The notes under the pieces are model-generated. The model was not told where the DNA came from, ran no database searches, and was given only the letters and a program-made list of their open reading frames with translations. Below, one piece after another: positions 25,857 to 33,627 of a stretch of DNA of 64,000 nucleotides; within the stretch, counting starts at the first letter, position 1; the number at the start of each line of letters is the position of its first letter. The stretch is from Catenulispora pinisilvae (GTDB lineage Bacteria; Actinomycetota; Actinomycetes; Streptomycetales; Catenulisporaceae), in contig NZ_JAAFZA010000008.1 in assembly GCF_015356865.1 (NCBI RefSeq), positions 36,113-100,112 of the forward strand, written 5' to 3'. Both the position numbers and the translations under genes were made by a program.

Positions 25857-26129
25857 ATGTCGCAAGTACTGACCCGCCGCCTCGGCGCCGTGTTCGCCGT
25901 CGGCGGGCTGGCACTGACCGGGCTGACGGCTTGTTCCTCCTCCAAGTCCGCCACCGGCGCCGCCGGCGGCTCCGCCACCACGGCGGCCGCCGCGTCCTCC
26001 ACCCCCTGCCCGGCCCTCGGCGCCGCCGCCCCGACCGCCGCGCCCAAGGCCGACGGCTCCGGCGGCCAGGTGACCATCTACAGCGCCGACGGTCTGTACG
26101 ACAGCAAGGACGACAACAACTGGTATTAG
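25857..26129 (+). pseudogene. 5' part of aminoethylphosphonate-type solute-binding lipoprotein gene, interrupted
   Basis: Seen: a signal peptide with lipobox LTAC at about residue 26, a Ser/Ala-rich tether, then SGGQVTIYSADGLYDSKDD and a stop at 26127, only 90 codons in. The missing remainder of the protein resumes at 37041 beyond a 10.9-kb element. Joining 26125 to 37048 gives an uninterrupted frame (DDNNWYNQEFKKF) and a 394-residue protein. Known: bacterial 2-aminoethylphosphonate-binding proteins begin the mature domain with VTVYSADGL. In the interrupted state only a short tethered peptide could be made. The downstream ATPase and permeases lose their natural leader gene. Confidence 0.9.
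26119..26125. repeat. Left attachment-site core (attL)
   Basis: ACTGGTA, encoding the end of NWY in the lipoprotein frame. The same 7 bases occur at 37041-37047. Sequence to the right becomes element sequence at once (stop TAG at 26127). Confidence 0.75.
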
Positions 26130-26259
26130 GTCAAGCTCATGCCCCTGACCTGCTGATATGCCCTGTAGGACAATTCAGGTTTCCGCCCCCTCCGAGCGCG
26201 GCCGAGGTGGCGCTCATGTGTGCTATCACAATGAGGGTTCTGATAGGCGCAGGCCTATC
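26128..26259. promoter_or_regulatory. Inverted-repeat cluster at the element's left end
   Basis: No gene here. Inverted repeats AGGTCA/TGACCT (26128-26151) and GATAGGC-GCAG-GCCTATC (26242-26259) lie within 135 bases of the core, with two nearby ATCACAA stretches (26226, 26264). Known: tyrosine-recombinase attP regions hold arm-type sites and accessory-protein sites beside the core. In the circular form this stretch would stand directly upstream of the integrase gene, so it may also hold the integrase promoter. Both roles are inferred. Confidence 0.4.
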
Positions 26260-26278
26260 GTTGATCACAAAATGGCAC

Positions 26279-26326
26279 GGCCCCCGGCGCGCGCCACGGT
26301 TGGGGGGAAGGTACGCGCCGGGGGCC
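26279..26326 (-). terminator. Strong hairpin ending the leftward small-gene operon
   Basis: A 13-base perfect stem (GGCCCCCGGCGCG with its complement) separated by 22 bases, starting just after the stop of the last leftward gene at 26330. It would protect the integration end from read-through. Confidence 0.65.
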
Positions 26327-26329
26327 GGT

Positions 26330-26557
26330 CTAGTCCTCTACAGCTCCAGACTCGGGGGGCTCACGCTCGTCCGGCGGAGCGGGCCGCCGCATGATGGGGT
26401 GGCAGCCGTCCCCGTTGCACACCTTGCACGTGTGGGGCCGCTCAAGCGTTGTCCACTCCCCGCGAATCTTCGCGCGGTACTCCGCCAGCACCAGCCCATT
26501 GACACACGTGAACGGCTTGTGCAGTCCGCCGTCTGGTCCGCTGTAGAGGTTGCTCAC
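26330..26557 (-). CDS. Small cysteine-containing phage protein (75 aa)
   Basis: Starts with GTG at 26557, 4 bases after the stop of the gene before it. Seen: KPFTCVNGLVLAEYR, then HTCKVCNGDGCHP, a CxxC...C zinc-knuckle-like group, and an acidic Pro-rich tail. I do not recognise the family. It is the last of four consecutive small leftward genes, ended by the hairpin at 26279. Such genes in actinophages are accessory early or late genes of unknown role. Confidence 0.65.
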   Translation of the reverse strand: MSNLYSGPDGGLHKPFTCVNGLVLAEYRAKIRGEWTTLERPHTCKVCNGDGCHPIMRRPAPPDEREPPESGAVED

Positions 26558-26561
26558 CTTC

Positions 26562-26702
26562 TTAGTGTGGACCAGGACCGTCGCAATCAGTGCGCTGTCC
26601 GTTGACGATCATGACGCCAGAGCCGCCACACTTGCAGCTCTGCCCGGTGGACTGGTTGTTGTTCGCCTTGTTCTCCGGGTCCTTGGGGTCTGGCTTGGCC
26701 AT
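26562..26702 (-). CDS. Very small phage protein (46 aa)
   Basis: Start taken at the ATG at 26702 (MAKPDPKDPENKANNNQ), preceded by GAGAGGAGACAGG on the coding strand, a good ribosome site; longer upstream readings have none. The N-terminal half is charged and disordered; the C-terminal half is SCKCGGSGVMIVNGQRTDCDG, with CxC and a third cysteine, resembling half a zinc ribbon. Not recognised. Confidence 0.6.
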   Translation of the reverse strand: MAKPDPKDPENKANNNQSTGQSCKCGGSGVMIVNGQRTDCDGPGPH

Positions 26703-26715
26703 GTCCTGTCTCCTC

Positions 26716-26997
26716 TCAGGGTGCTGGGGTGAGGTTTCCGAGGCCCGCGCTCGCGCCTCGGGGGCTGTAGGGGTACCAGGCCAGATAGGCAGCCTCATAG
26801 GCGCTGCGAAGGCCCGCGCCCTTGACGCAGTATCCGGGCTTGACGACCGGCACGCCCCAGTCATTGAGCTTGCAGTGCAGGCAATTTCGGTTCCGGCAGT
26901 GCGCCATCAGAGCGTCGTAGAGGCCGCGCGCTTCCCTGCGCAGTTCCTCGGCCAGTTCCTCGACTGTGACCGGCCTGGCGTGGGTTGCTATAGCCAT
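26716..26997 (-). CDS. Small cysteine-rich phage protein (93 aa)
   Basis: Start at the ATG at 26997 (MAIATHARPVTVEELAEELR), overlapping the preceding gene by 10 bases. Seen: a helical N terminus, then HCRNRNCLHCKLNDWG, with Cys/His spacing fit for zinc, and GYCVKGAGLRSAYEAAYLAW. No family recognised. Coupled by overlap to its neighbour at 26988-27200. Confidence 0.6.
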   Translation of the reverse strand: MAIATHARPVTVEELAEELRREARGLYDALMAHCRNRNCLHCKLNDWGVPVVKPGYCVKGAGLRSAYEAAYLAWYPYSPRGASAGLGNLTPAP

Positions 26998-27200
26998 CGC
27001 GTACCTGCCGCGCTCGCAGTCGTGACGGCCTTGATGCGGAGCCCCCGACCGACATCGCAGCTCTGATACTTGGACGGGCAGGCGTGGCAGCGCTCGCAGT
27101 GCCGCTCGTACGCCTGTTTCGCTTCCCACCAAAGATCAATGAGATCGAGCTCTGATGCCTCCGCCGCCTCTGCCGGCGGGGCGTCCGCATGGGTGTTCAT
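26988..27200 (-). CDS. Small cysteine-rich phage protein (70 aa)
   Basis: First gene of the leftward small-gene operon. Seen: acidic helical region EAAEASELDLIDLWWEAKQA followed by HCERCHACPSKYQSCDVG, four cysteines and one histidine that could bind zinc. Not recognised. It is transcribed divergently from the XRE regulator across about 100 bases, so that regulator may control it. Confidence 0.6.
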   Translation of the reverse strand: MNTHADAPPAEAAEASELDLIDLWWEAKQAYERHCERCHACPSKYQSCDVGRGLRIKAVTTASAAGTRWL

Positions 27201-27301
27201 CTGGTCGTCTTCCGTAGATGATGTTCGAGGGCTGCTTCACCCAGAATGGACCCGCGAGCTAGCCTCAGAGAGCCCCCGGCACTTAACGGAACGGAAGTTA
27301 G

Positions 27302-28123
27302 ATGGTCGCGCCACGTGAACTCGACCCCTCGACGCCCGAAGGCATGTTCGGGTTCGAGGTCCGTCGCCTGCGCGAGCAGCGCGGATGGACGCAGGAGCAG
27401 CTAGGTCAGCATGCATACTGCACGGGGGCGCAGATCAGCCAGACCGAGACGGCATCCCGGATCCCATCGCCCCACTTCGCCAAAGCGCTGGACGATGCAC
27501 TAGACGCGAATGGCCTGCTTATTCGACTGCACGGGCTGATCAAACAGGATCCTTACCCTGTATGGGCTCGGCCGTTCCTGGAGTTGGAGGCCCGCGCGAT
27601 CGAGATCCGCACGTATGAGAACCAGCTCGTTCCCGGGCTGCATCAGACCGAGGAGTATGCGCGGGCGCTGATCCGCGCGGGCCGTCCCCTCGATTCAGAC
27701 GAGTCCGTTGACGCGCTGGTGGCCGCTCGCCTCGAACGGCAGTCCTTACTCATGTCCGACACCCCGCCTGTGCTCTGGCACATCCTCGACGAGGCGGTAC
27801 TACGTCGTCCCGTAGGAACGCCCGAGACGATGCGCGCGCAGTTCGCGAAACTGATCGAGGTTGGGAACCGGCCCAACGTCATCATCCAGGTGCTGCCATT
27901 CAACGCCGGGGTCCACGCAGCGATGGGGAGCACGCTCACGATCATGACGACGCGGGACACCGAGATGGTTGCCTACATCGAGTCGATGAGCACTGGCCAC
28001 CTAATTGCGCTCGCCGATGAGGTCCGGGCGTATAGCCTGGCGTACGATCTCGTTAGTGCCGAAGCGTTGCCGCAGGCCGCATCGGTGGCAATGATCACCT
28101 CGGCGATGGAAGGTCTCTCATGA
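27302..28123 (+). CDS. XRE-family regulator with DUF5753 domain
   Basis: 273 residues; GGAAG lies 4 bases before the ATG. Seen: helix-turn-helix at residues 16-60 (RRLREQRGWTQEQLGQHA, AQISQTETASRIP), followed by the DUF5753 sensor-like domain with PFLELEARAIEIRTYENQLV and TEEYARALI, ARLERQSLL, VIIQVLPFNAGVHAAMG. Known: such regulators in Streptomyces and relatives are nearly always paired with a DUF397 protein, as here, and act as a regulator/antagonist system in development or as toxin-antitoxin-like units. In this element it probably takes the place of a phage repressor. Confidence 0.92.
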   Translation: MVAPRELDPSTPEGMFGFEVRRLREQRGWTQEQLGQHAYCTGAQISQTETASRIPSPHFAKALDDALDANGLLIRLHGLIKQDPYPVWARPFLELEARAIEIRTYENQLVPGLHQTEEYARALIRAGRPLDSDESVDALVAARLERQSLLMSDTPPVLWHILDEAVLRRPVGTPETMRAQFAKLIEVGNRPNVIIQVLPFNAGVHAAMGSTLTIMTTRDTEMVAYIESMSTGHLIALADEVRAYSLAYDLVSAEALPQAASVAMITSAMEGLS

Positions 28124-28332
28124 GCGAACACGAATACGAAACCGCGTCGCTGGTGTGGCGCAAGTCCTCCTACAGCAACGGGCAGGGCGGTCAGTGCGTT
28201 GAGACCGCCGTGCTCCCCGATGGCGGACGCCTGGTCCGCAACAGCAAGAAGCCGGACGGCCCGGCTGTGCAGTTCACCGCCGGAGAGTGGTCGGCGTTCA
28301 TCTCTGGCCTGAAGGCCGGGGAAGATCTGTAG
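28120..28332 (+). CDS. DUF397 protein, partner of the XRE regulator
   Basis: 70 residues, overlapping the regulator stop by 4 bases (ATGA). Seen: LVWRKSSYSNGQGGQCVETA, RLVRNSKKPDGPAVQF and EWSAFISGLKAGE, the complete DUF397 signature. Known: DUF397 proteins pair with XRE/DUF5753 regulators and can block or modulate their DNA binding. Followed after 7 bases by an 18-base-pair hairpin terminator. Confidence 0.95.
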   Translation: MSEHEYETASLVWRKSSYSNGQGGQCVETAVLPDGGRLVRNSKKPDGPAVQFTAGEWSAFISGLKAGEDL

Positions 28333-28339
28333 GCCCGAG

Positions 28340-28380
28340 AAGTAAGCCCCCTACCTCGCGATGAGGTAGGGGGCTTACTT
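28340..28380. terminator. Perfect 18-bp bidirectional terminator
   Basis: Arms starting AAGTAAGCCCCCTACCTC pair over 18 bases without mismatch around GCGAT. The A-rich 5' and T-rich 3' edges give an A/T tail in both directions. It separates the rightward regulator pair from the converging tail-fibre gene. Confidence 0.93.
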
Positions 28381-28383
28381 GTC

Positions 28384-28965
28384 TCAGCCTCCGGCGCCCC
28401 CGGCGTCTCCCAGGTTGTAGGCGTGCTTGGGTGGGGTGAGCTGGGGCGGTGCGGCCACGACCGGGAACGGCATCGCCCACAGGGTCGCCCATGCCTTCAT
28501 CGCGCCCGTGCTGGTCGAGCCGACCCGGACCGAGAGCACGTCGCCTTGTGCGCAGCGGACCGGGCCGCTGATGTTCGGGATGTCGTCGGGCGGTAGGAGG
28601 ACCTGTGCGAGCGGGTCCCAGCCCTCTGGCTCCTGGTGGATGTTGTAGCTCCACACGAAGTCGAGTCCGCCGGTCTCGAAGACGTAGGCGAAGCCGCCCA
28701 CCAGGTACAGGCCAGGGACCTTACACGTCAGGGTGCCGTCCGCGTTCAGGGTCCAGCCCTGCGGCGGCCCGGCCCCGTCCGCGAGCGCCAGCGGTACGGC
28801 GGTCCCCTCGCTGCGCGCGGGGATACGCGCCTCCCCCGAGGTCCAGAACCCCGCGCCTAGAACCGTGTCGATGCGCTCGGCGAGCGCCTGTGTCTGGTCG
28901 GGTGCGCGCGGGGCGTCGCCCGGCTCGGGGTAGGGCAGGCCCAGGTACGTGGTCTGCTTCGTCAT
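28384..28965 (-). CDS. Phage tail fibre/receptor-side minor protein
   Basis: 193 residues from the ATG at 28965 (GGAG 9 bases upstream). Seen: N-terminal YLGLPYPEPGDAPRAPDQTQ, found at the start of many actinophage minor tail proteins, then a beta-rich region with WTLNADGTLTCKVPGLYLVG and GDVLSVRVGSTSTGAM, resembling C1q-like trimeric heads, and a Pro/Gly-rich end. Known: such proteins cap the tail tip or fibres. It is the last gene of the leftward tail operon and overlaps the preceding stop by 4 bases. Confidence 0.75.
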   Translation of the reverse strand: MTKQTTYLGLPYPEPGDAPRAPDQTQALAERIDTVLGAGFWTSGEARIPARSEGTAVPLALADGAGPPQGWTLNADGTLTCKVPGLYLVGGFAYVFETGGLDFVWSYNIHQEPEGWDPLAQVLLPPDDIPNISGPVRCAQGDVLSVRVGSTSTGAMKAWATLWAMPFPVVAAPPQLTPPKHAYNLGDAGGAGG

Positions 28966-29201
28966 GTTGCCTTCTCCAATCGGACGAGGATGCACGTCAC
29001 GGCCGGGGCGACCAGGACGAGCACGAGGTCACCGGGGGCCGGTGCCAGGTCGGCGGGAATGCGAGCCCTGAGCTTGGCGCTCCCTGGCCGGCCTACGAGT
29101 TCTGCGACGCCCGCCGAGGCCGCGGTGACGGTCGCCAGGGTGTAGCGAGCGCCGCCGGACAGGTCTCTGCGTTCGTTGAGGATCTGGGCGACCGTGGGCA
29201 T
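28962..29201 (-). CDS. Small phage tail-region protein (79 aa)
   Basis: Seen: VAQILNERRDLSGGARYTL, then a beta-rich domain PGDLVLVLVAPAVTCILVRL. No family recognised with confidence; small proteins at this place in siphophages are tail-tip or baseplate accessory proteins. Starts one base after the upstream tail gene stop and overlaps the fibre gene. Confidence 0.65.
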   Translation of the reverse strand: MPTVAQILNERRDLSGGARYTLATVTAASAGVAELVGRPGSAKLRARIPADLAPAPGDLVLVLVAPAVTCILVRLEKAT

Positions 29202-29202
29202 C

Positions 29203-30333
29203 TCAGGAACCTCCGTCGTCGTTGTCCGGCGGGGTGGTCGAGATGGCCACCTCCATGGAGTCCGAGGCCAGCAGCGGCAGCGTCAGGGCTTGGATTCGGC
29301 CGGTCCAGGGGTTGCCGCCGGTCACGACCTGCGCGACGTCGCCCAGTTCAAGGGAGGGGTCCGGCACGGCTTTGATGGTCTCGGCGCGGGACAGGCCGCT
29401 GTAGCGGCGGAGCATGGCCGCTGCGGTGTCGGCGCACTGCTGATCGGTGGTGAGCAGGTCCGAGGCGTAGTAGCGGACGCGGCGGCCGAACGGCCCGTCT
29501 ACGCGGATCGGTGAGGTCGGATCGGTGATCTCTGCGGTGCCGGACGGCCCGGCGGCCGACTCGTCCTCAGGGGCCTTGCCCGTCACGGTCACGGCGTTGA
29601 ACAGCCGCTCGCGGGTCCCGGAGCGGTTGCGGTCGGTCAGGGTGCCGGAGTAGCCGCCTTGCAGCCGCACGACCGGCGGGGTGTCGGCTACGGCCGGGTA
29701 GGGCGGGAGCGCGGCCAGGCGGCCGTCATCGTCTACGACGATGCGCACGCCCCAGGCCCGCGCGAGGTCGGCGAGGTTCTTGGTCCGGTCCCGGTCCCAC
29801 ACGGTCGCGGTGTTGATCGGGGCGTCCGCCACGTCCGGGTGGATCCAGACCGGCAGGATGCCGTCCGCCTGGCGGATCAGCTCGCTGCCGTAGGTGGCGC
29901 CGGACGGCGGGGAGTCCGGGAAGTCCTGCCGGTTGTCCGCGATCAGCTGCATGAGGTCTACGCCGGTCACGCTCACCGTCTGGTCCGAGTCGTTCAGCTC
30001 CCACTGATCGATGAGGTACCAGCCCTGATTCAGAACCTCGGTGGTCCCGGTGGGGTTGAGGATGCCCGCCCAGATGTTGAGCCGCTGGCCGTAGAAGGCG
30101 AGGGGGTGCGCCGGGTCGTCGCGCGGGTCCCAGCGGGTCCCGTCCATGTCCACCAGCGGCACGGTGAGGGAGAGCTGACGGCGCAGCGTCGCCGTGTCGT
30201 CGAACGTCACGGACCCCGCGACCACGGGCACGCGGGAGGCCAGCAGCTTCCCGCCGCGCCAGGAGTCCACTCGCAGCGCGACGCCGTGGGAGGCGGTCAG
30301 GGCGTAGCGCCAGGCCGCAGAGGTCTGCCTCAT
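29203..30333 (-). CDS. Phage minor tail protein (DUF5047-like)
   Basis: 376 residues. Seen: beta-rich N terminus (SHGVALRVDSWRGGKLLAS, VAGSVTFDDTATLRRQLSL, DDPAHPLAFYGQRLNIWAG), the DUF5047 layout, then a second part with VDDDGRLAALPPYPAVADTP and TVTGKAPED, like baseplate hub domains. Known: in Streptomyces siphophages DUF5047 proteins form part of the tail tip downstream of the tape-measure gene. Overlaps the gene before it by 4 bases. Confidence 0.82.
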   Translation of the reverse strand: MRQTSAAWRYALTASHGVALRVDSWRGGKLLASRVPVVAGSVTFDDTATLRRQLSLTVPLVDMDGTRWDPRDDPAHPLAFYGQRLNIWAGILNPTGTTEVLNQGWYLIDQWELNDSDQTVSVTGVDLMQLIADNRQDFPDSPPSGATYGSELIRQADGILPVWIHPDVADAPINTATVWDRDRTKNLADLARAWGVRIVVDDDGRLAALPPYPAVADTPPVVRLQGGYSGTLTDRNRSGTRERLFNAVTVTGKAPEDESAAGPSGTAEITDPTSPIRVDGPFGRRVRYYASDLLTTDQQCADTAAAMLRRYSGLSRAETIKAVPDPSLELGDVAQVVTGGNPWTGRIQALTLPLLASDSMEVAISTTPPDNDDGGS

Positions 30334-31532
30334 GGTGACTCTCCGCGCCCGCCGGCCTCACTGTGTGCTGATACCGGCCGCCACTCGCTGACGTCCTGCC
30401 ACGTCGGCATATCGGCAGCGAGCGCCGCCCAGGTCGGCCAGTGCGCGGCCACGTCGCGCCACGTTGTCGAGCCCTGCCGCGCGGTGGCCGGGATCGGGGC
30501 GACCTCTTGCACATCGGCCTGCACGGCCATGACCCAGTTCGAGCCGTCACCGGGGTAGGCCCGGGTCTCCGAGACGTCGCCCACCGAGGCATAGACCGTG
30601 CGCAGGCTGGACGCGGGCTGAGTGCGCAGCAGCACCAGCCGCGTGAGCAGCACCGCCGTCAGGGCGTCCAGCGCCTCCCTGGTGCCCGTTCGCAGCACCC
30701 AGGTTCCCGAGGGCCACAGATGAGCGTCCGAGAGCGCCACGGGGTCCGGGCGGCCCGCCACGGCCAGGTAGGCGACGCGGGCCGAGCGCTTGCGGGTGTC
30801 CCAGGACACGACCGTGACCGGCACACACACCCCGGTCACGGTCGAGGTCAGCCAGCAGCCGCGCGTGCCGGACAGCATGACCGCGTTGGACTCGACGTGA
30901 TCCACGGTGCCGTTCTTGCGCGTCACGTCCAGGACGTAGGTCACCGGGACGCCGAGCGGGCATTCGTGGTCTTCCACGCTGTTGCCGTTCGGGAAAGCGT
31001 CGGTGGCGTAGATGACCGTGGAGAGGGTCGGCTCGGCGTTCGGGGCGCTGCGGGTGATGGTCCAGGACGCCACCGTGTCCGGGGACCCGATCCACACGTC
31101 GAGCACGACCATCGGGCAGTCGGCGGCCGGGGGCACGTAGCCGGTGGCGTAGATCGTGGCCGGTCCCACGTCCACCGTGACGGCCGTGCTCGCGGTCTCG
31201 CTCGAACGGTCCGCATCGGCCCACGTCTCGATCTTGGCCGGAAGATCAGCCCACGTCGGATTGTCGGCGGCGAGCGCCGTCCACGTGGCGTACTTGACCG
31301 GGCAAGCGGCCGTGGCGGTCGCGGTGTAGGTGTGGTGGCCCGGGTCGCTGTACTCGTGCCGGATCGTGCCGGTCCCGTTGGTCAGCGGCACCGTCAGGAT
31401 GCTGGTCCCGTCGCCGGGGTCCAGCGTGGCCGTGGCTGCTTTGCCGTTGGTCACGGTGAACGTGGCCGTGGCGCGCGGATCAGAGCTGACCTCGACGGAC
31501 AGCGCGAGGCGGGGCGTGGGCCAGGGTGCCAT
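30330..31532 (-). CDS. Phage minor tail protein with repeated TW motifs
   Basis: 400 residues. Seen: an N-terminal PKD-like segment (TATLDPGDGTSILTVPLTNG, IRHEYSDPGHHTYTATATA), then WTALAADNPTWADLPAKIETW and, near the C terminus, THWPTWAALAADMPTWQDV, the same TW-A-L-A pattern at both ends. Known: such short TW repeats occur in actinophage tail proteins next to tape-measure genes. Likely a distal-tail or tip protein. Coupled to the DUF5047-like gene by overlap. Confidence 0.75.
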   Translation of the reverse strand: MAPWPTPRLALSVEVSSDPRATATFTVTNGKAATATLDPGDGTSILTVPLTNGTGTIRHEYSDPGHHTYTATATAACPVKYATWTALAADNPTWADLPAKIETWADADRSSETASTAVTVDVGPATIYATGYVPPAADCPMVVLDVWIGSPDTVASWTITRSAPNAEPTLSTVIYATDAFPNGNSVEDHECPLGVPVTYVLDVTRKNGTVDHVESNAVMLSGTRGCWLTSTVTGVCVPVTVVSWDTRKRSARVAYLAVAGRPDPVALSDAHLWPSGTWVLRTGTREALDALTAVLLTRLVLLRTQPASSLRTVYASVGDVSETRAYPGDGSNWVMAVQADVQEVAPIPATARQGSTTWRDVAAHWPTWAALAADMPTWQDVSEWRPVSAHSEAGGRGESP

Positions 31533-31533
31533 A

Positions 31534-33162
31534 TCAGTACCATCCCGAGGTCGCCAGGCGCGCGCCGTCGCGCGTCAGCGCGCCGTCTACCGTGCGGGTG
31601 ATGCGCCCCTGTAGCTGCTGGCCGTCGATCATGATCGAGAAGTTGATATTGGTCGCGGCCATGAGGGTTTCCCGGCCCGCGTACGTTGACGCGTCCCGCG
31701 CGAGCTGTCCGGCGGCGGCGGGCGGAAGTGCGAGCATTGAGAAGGGGTTAATCTTGCCGACGATGCTCTTGATGACCCCCGCACCAGGCAGGTGGCTGAG
31801 CAGGTCGCCCATCTCCTTGATCTTGTCGATGACGAACTGCACTGCGTCCTTGACGCCGTTGAAGGCGTCGCGCATCGCCCCGATCGCAGCCGGGACGGCG
31901 ATGCGGCCCAGCCAGTCGATCAGGGGCCTGATTGCCTTGTCGTAGAGGTAGGTCACGACGTCGGCGACCGCTTGGAACGCCACCTTGTACGGCGTCAGGG
32001 CGATGCGGATACAGGTCACGATGATGCTGGTCAGGGTGTCCACGACGTCGTGGAAGGTCTTGAAGTGGGTGTAGGCGTAGATCGCACCGGCCGCGACGAG
32101 TGCGACCGCTGCGATGATCGCCAGCACCGGGGATTCGAGCACGACCATCGCGAGGTCCAGTGCTGCGACGGCGATCGTCATCGTCCGTACGGCGATGGCC
32201 GTGGCGATCAGCGCCGGGCCGAGGATCTGTAGGACGGGCGTGGGCACCGCGTTGATGATCGCTGCGAAGCCCTGGACAAGTAGCGTCGTCGCGCCGAGCA
32301 GGGGTCCCATGTTCGAGACCAGGCGTAGGACCGCCTCGATCAGGGGCACGAGGGTTTTGCCTGCATGGTCGCAGGCCTCTGCGAACTTCGAGATACCGTC
32401 GCCGTTGTCGCGGGTCGGTCCGGTCAGCGCGGCGAACTGTGTACCCCAGCGCTCCAACTGGTCGGAGAAGTCGGCGGCTGGCTTGCCGAGGGACAGCAGG
32501 ACGTTGCCGAAGCCCTTGCCGAACTGCACGGCCGCGCCGATCAGCGATGGCAGGACCCTGCTGGCCATGTCCGCTAGCCGGGTGGTGACCTTCAGGATGG
32601 CGCCGGACTTGGCCTCGGCCTCGAACTGCGCCACGAACGGGGCGACGGCGCGCGCCGCAGCGTTCACCAGCGGGGTCAGCGCGGGCAGCGCCGCTTGCAG
32701 GCCGTTGATCCCCTGCGTGAAGATCGGCATCGTCTCCGGCGCCAGGGAGTCAGACCACTTGTGCGTGGCCGTGGTCAGGTCAGCCAGCGCCGAGGCGGTA
32801 TCGCGGGTCGCCTGAGGCATCCCGGCGACTTGCTGCTGATACAGAGCCATGGTCTTGGCGGCCGACGCCGAGCCCTCAGCCTGCTGTTTCTGGGCCAGGG
32901 CAAGGGTCTGGGACGCCTCGGTGATCGCCTTAAACTGCGGGACCACCGCGATGCCGAGCCCTGCGAAGGCCGCGCCCGTGGCGGTCGCCGCAGCGGCCAC
33001 CGGCACCAGGGCCGCGCCGAGGGACAGCGCGGCCCCGGTGATCGCGGCGAAGTTCCCGGCGCGGTTCAGGCCGTCGAGCTTGCCTTGTACCTTGTCCAGG
33101 TCCTCGGCCGCGCTCTTGGCGTCGCTGATGATCCGGATGACCAGGTTCGCCGGTCTGCCCAT
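31534..33162 (-). CDS. Phage tape-measure protein, short
   Basis: 542 residues; GGAGG 4 bases before the ATG. Seen: helical charged N terminus (SDAKSAAEDLDKVQGKLDG), an Ala-rich hydrophobic block, coiled regions around residues 80-130, and several long hydrophobic helices (about 290-370) with TLTSIIVTCIRIALTPYK, then VDGALTRDGARLA at the end. Known: this is the usual composition of siphophage tape measures, which set tail length. 542 residues is short for the class and would imply a short tail. It lies between the chaperone pair and minor tail genes, the standard order. Confidence 0.87.
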   Translation of the reverse strand: MGRPANLVIRIISDAKSAAEDLDKVQGKLDGLNRAGNFAAITGAALSLGAALVPVAAAATATGAAFAGLGIAVVPQFKAITEASQTLALAQKQQAEGSASAAKTMALYQQQVAGMPQATRDTASALADLTTATHKWSDSLAPETMPIFTQGINGLQAALPALTPLVNAAARAVAPFVAQFEAEAKSGAILKVTTRLADMASRVLPSLIGAAVQFGKGFGNVLLSLGKPAADFSDQLERWGTQFAALTGPTRDNGDGISKFAEACDHAGKTLVPLIEAVLRLVSNMGPLLGATTLLVQGFAAIINAVPTPVLQILGPALIATAIAVRTMTIAVAALDLAMVVLESPVLAIIAAVALVAAGAIYAYTHFKTFHDVVDTLTSIIVTCIRIALTPYKVAFQAVADVVTYLYDKAIRPLIDWLGRIAVPAAIGAMRDAFNGVKDAVQFVIDKIKEMGDLLSHLPGAGVIKSIVGKINPFSMLALPPAAAGQLARDASTYAGRETLMAATNINFSIMIDGQQLQGRITRTVDGALTRDGARLATSGWY

Positions 33163-33222
33163 CGCGCGCCTCCTACATCAATACCTAGCCAAGGTCTTTA
33201 CATACAGGGCAAAAAAAGAGGG

Positions 33223-33339
33223 TCAGTCCGCGGTGAGCTCATCAGCGAGCTTCATCGCGGCGTCCAGCTCGCCGAGCGTCAGATCCCTGACGTGCAGCGG
33301 GGAACAGCCGTAGAACTTGGCGACGGCCGCCTGAAGCAT
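33223..33339 (-). CDS. Tail-assembly chaperone, second reading frame (38 aa)
   Basis: Seen: [20 protein letters not shown] continuing to a stop at 33223 with ELDAAMKLADELTAD. Its ATG shares a base with the stop of the gene before it (TGATG). Known: in siphophages the two genes before the tape measure encode chaperones G and GT, joined by frameshift; here the junction is a start/stop overlap instead. No good slippery site is seen at the overlap, so separate re-initiation is more likely. Confidence 0.6.
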   Translation of the reverse strand: MLQAAVAKFYGCSPLHVRDLTLGELDAAMKLADELTAD

Positions 33340-33491
33340 CAAGCGGCTGCCGTAGGGTCCTCGGGATCGTCCAGGTTCGGCGGCTCCACGACCTCGATGT
33401 CTTCGAGCTTGAGCGTCATCCAGGCATCCAGCGGGATCGACCGGTCATAGCGGCGCGCCAGCAGCACGGCCGTGATGCCGATCGACTCCAC
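33339..33491 (-). CDS. Tail-assembly chaperone, first frame (50 aa, possibly truncated)
   Basis: From a GTG at 33491 with GAGG 8 bases upstream. Seen: [20 protein letters not shown] and an acidic end with [12 protein letters not shown]. The frame is open a further 13 codons upstream with no start, then a stop. Normal first chaperones are over 100 residues, so this may be a truncated remnant at the broken end of the tail module. Assigned by position before the tape-measure gene. Confidence 0.5.
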
Positions 33492-33627
33492 CGCGAAATC
33501 CTCGCGGGGTGTCCCGTGGTCTCAGGACCCAGAGAAACTCGAGAGTTGGTCACGCACCGTGACCCCGCCCCGCCCGGTTATGCATACTTATTCATTCGTT
33601 CATTCACACGCGGCGCGTCGGCTTGAC

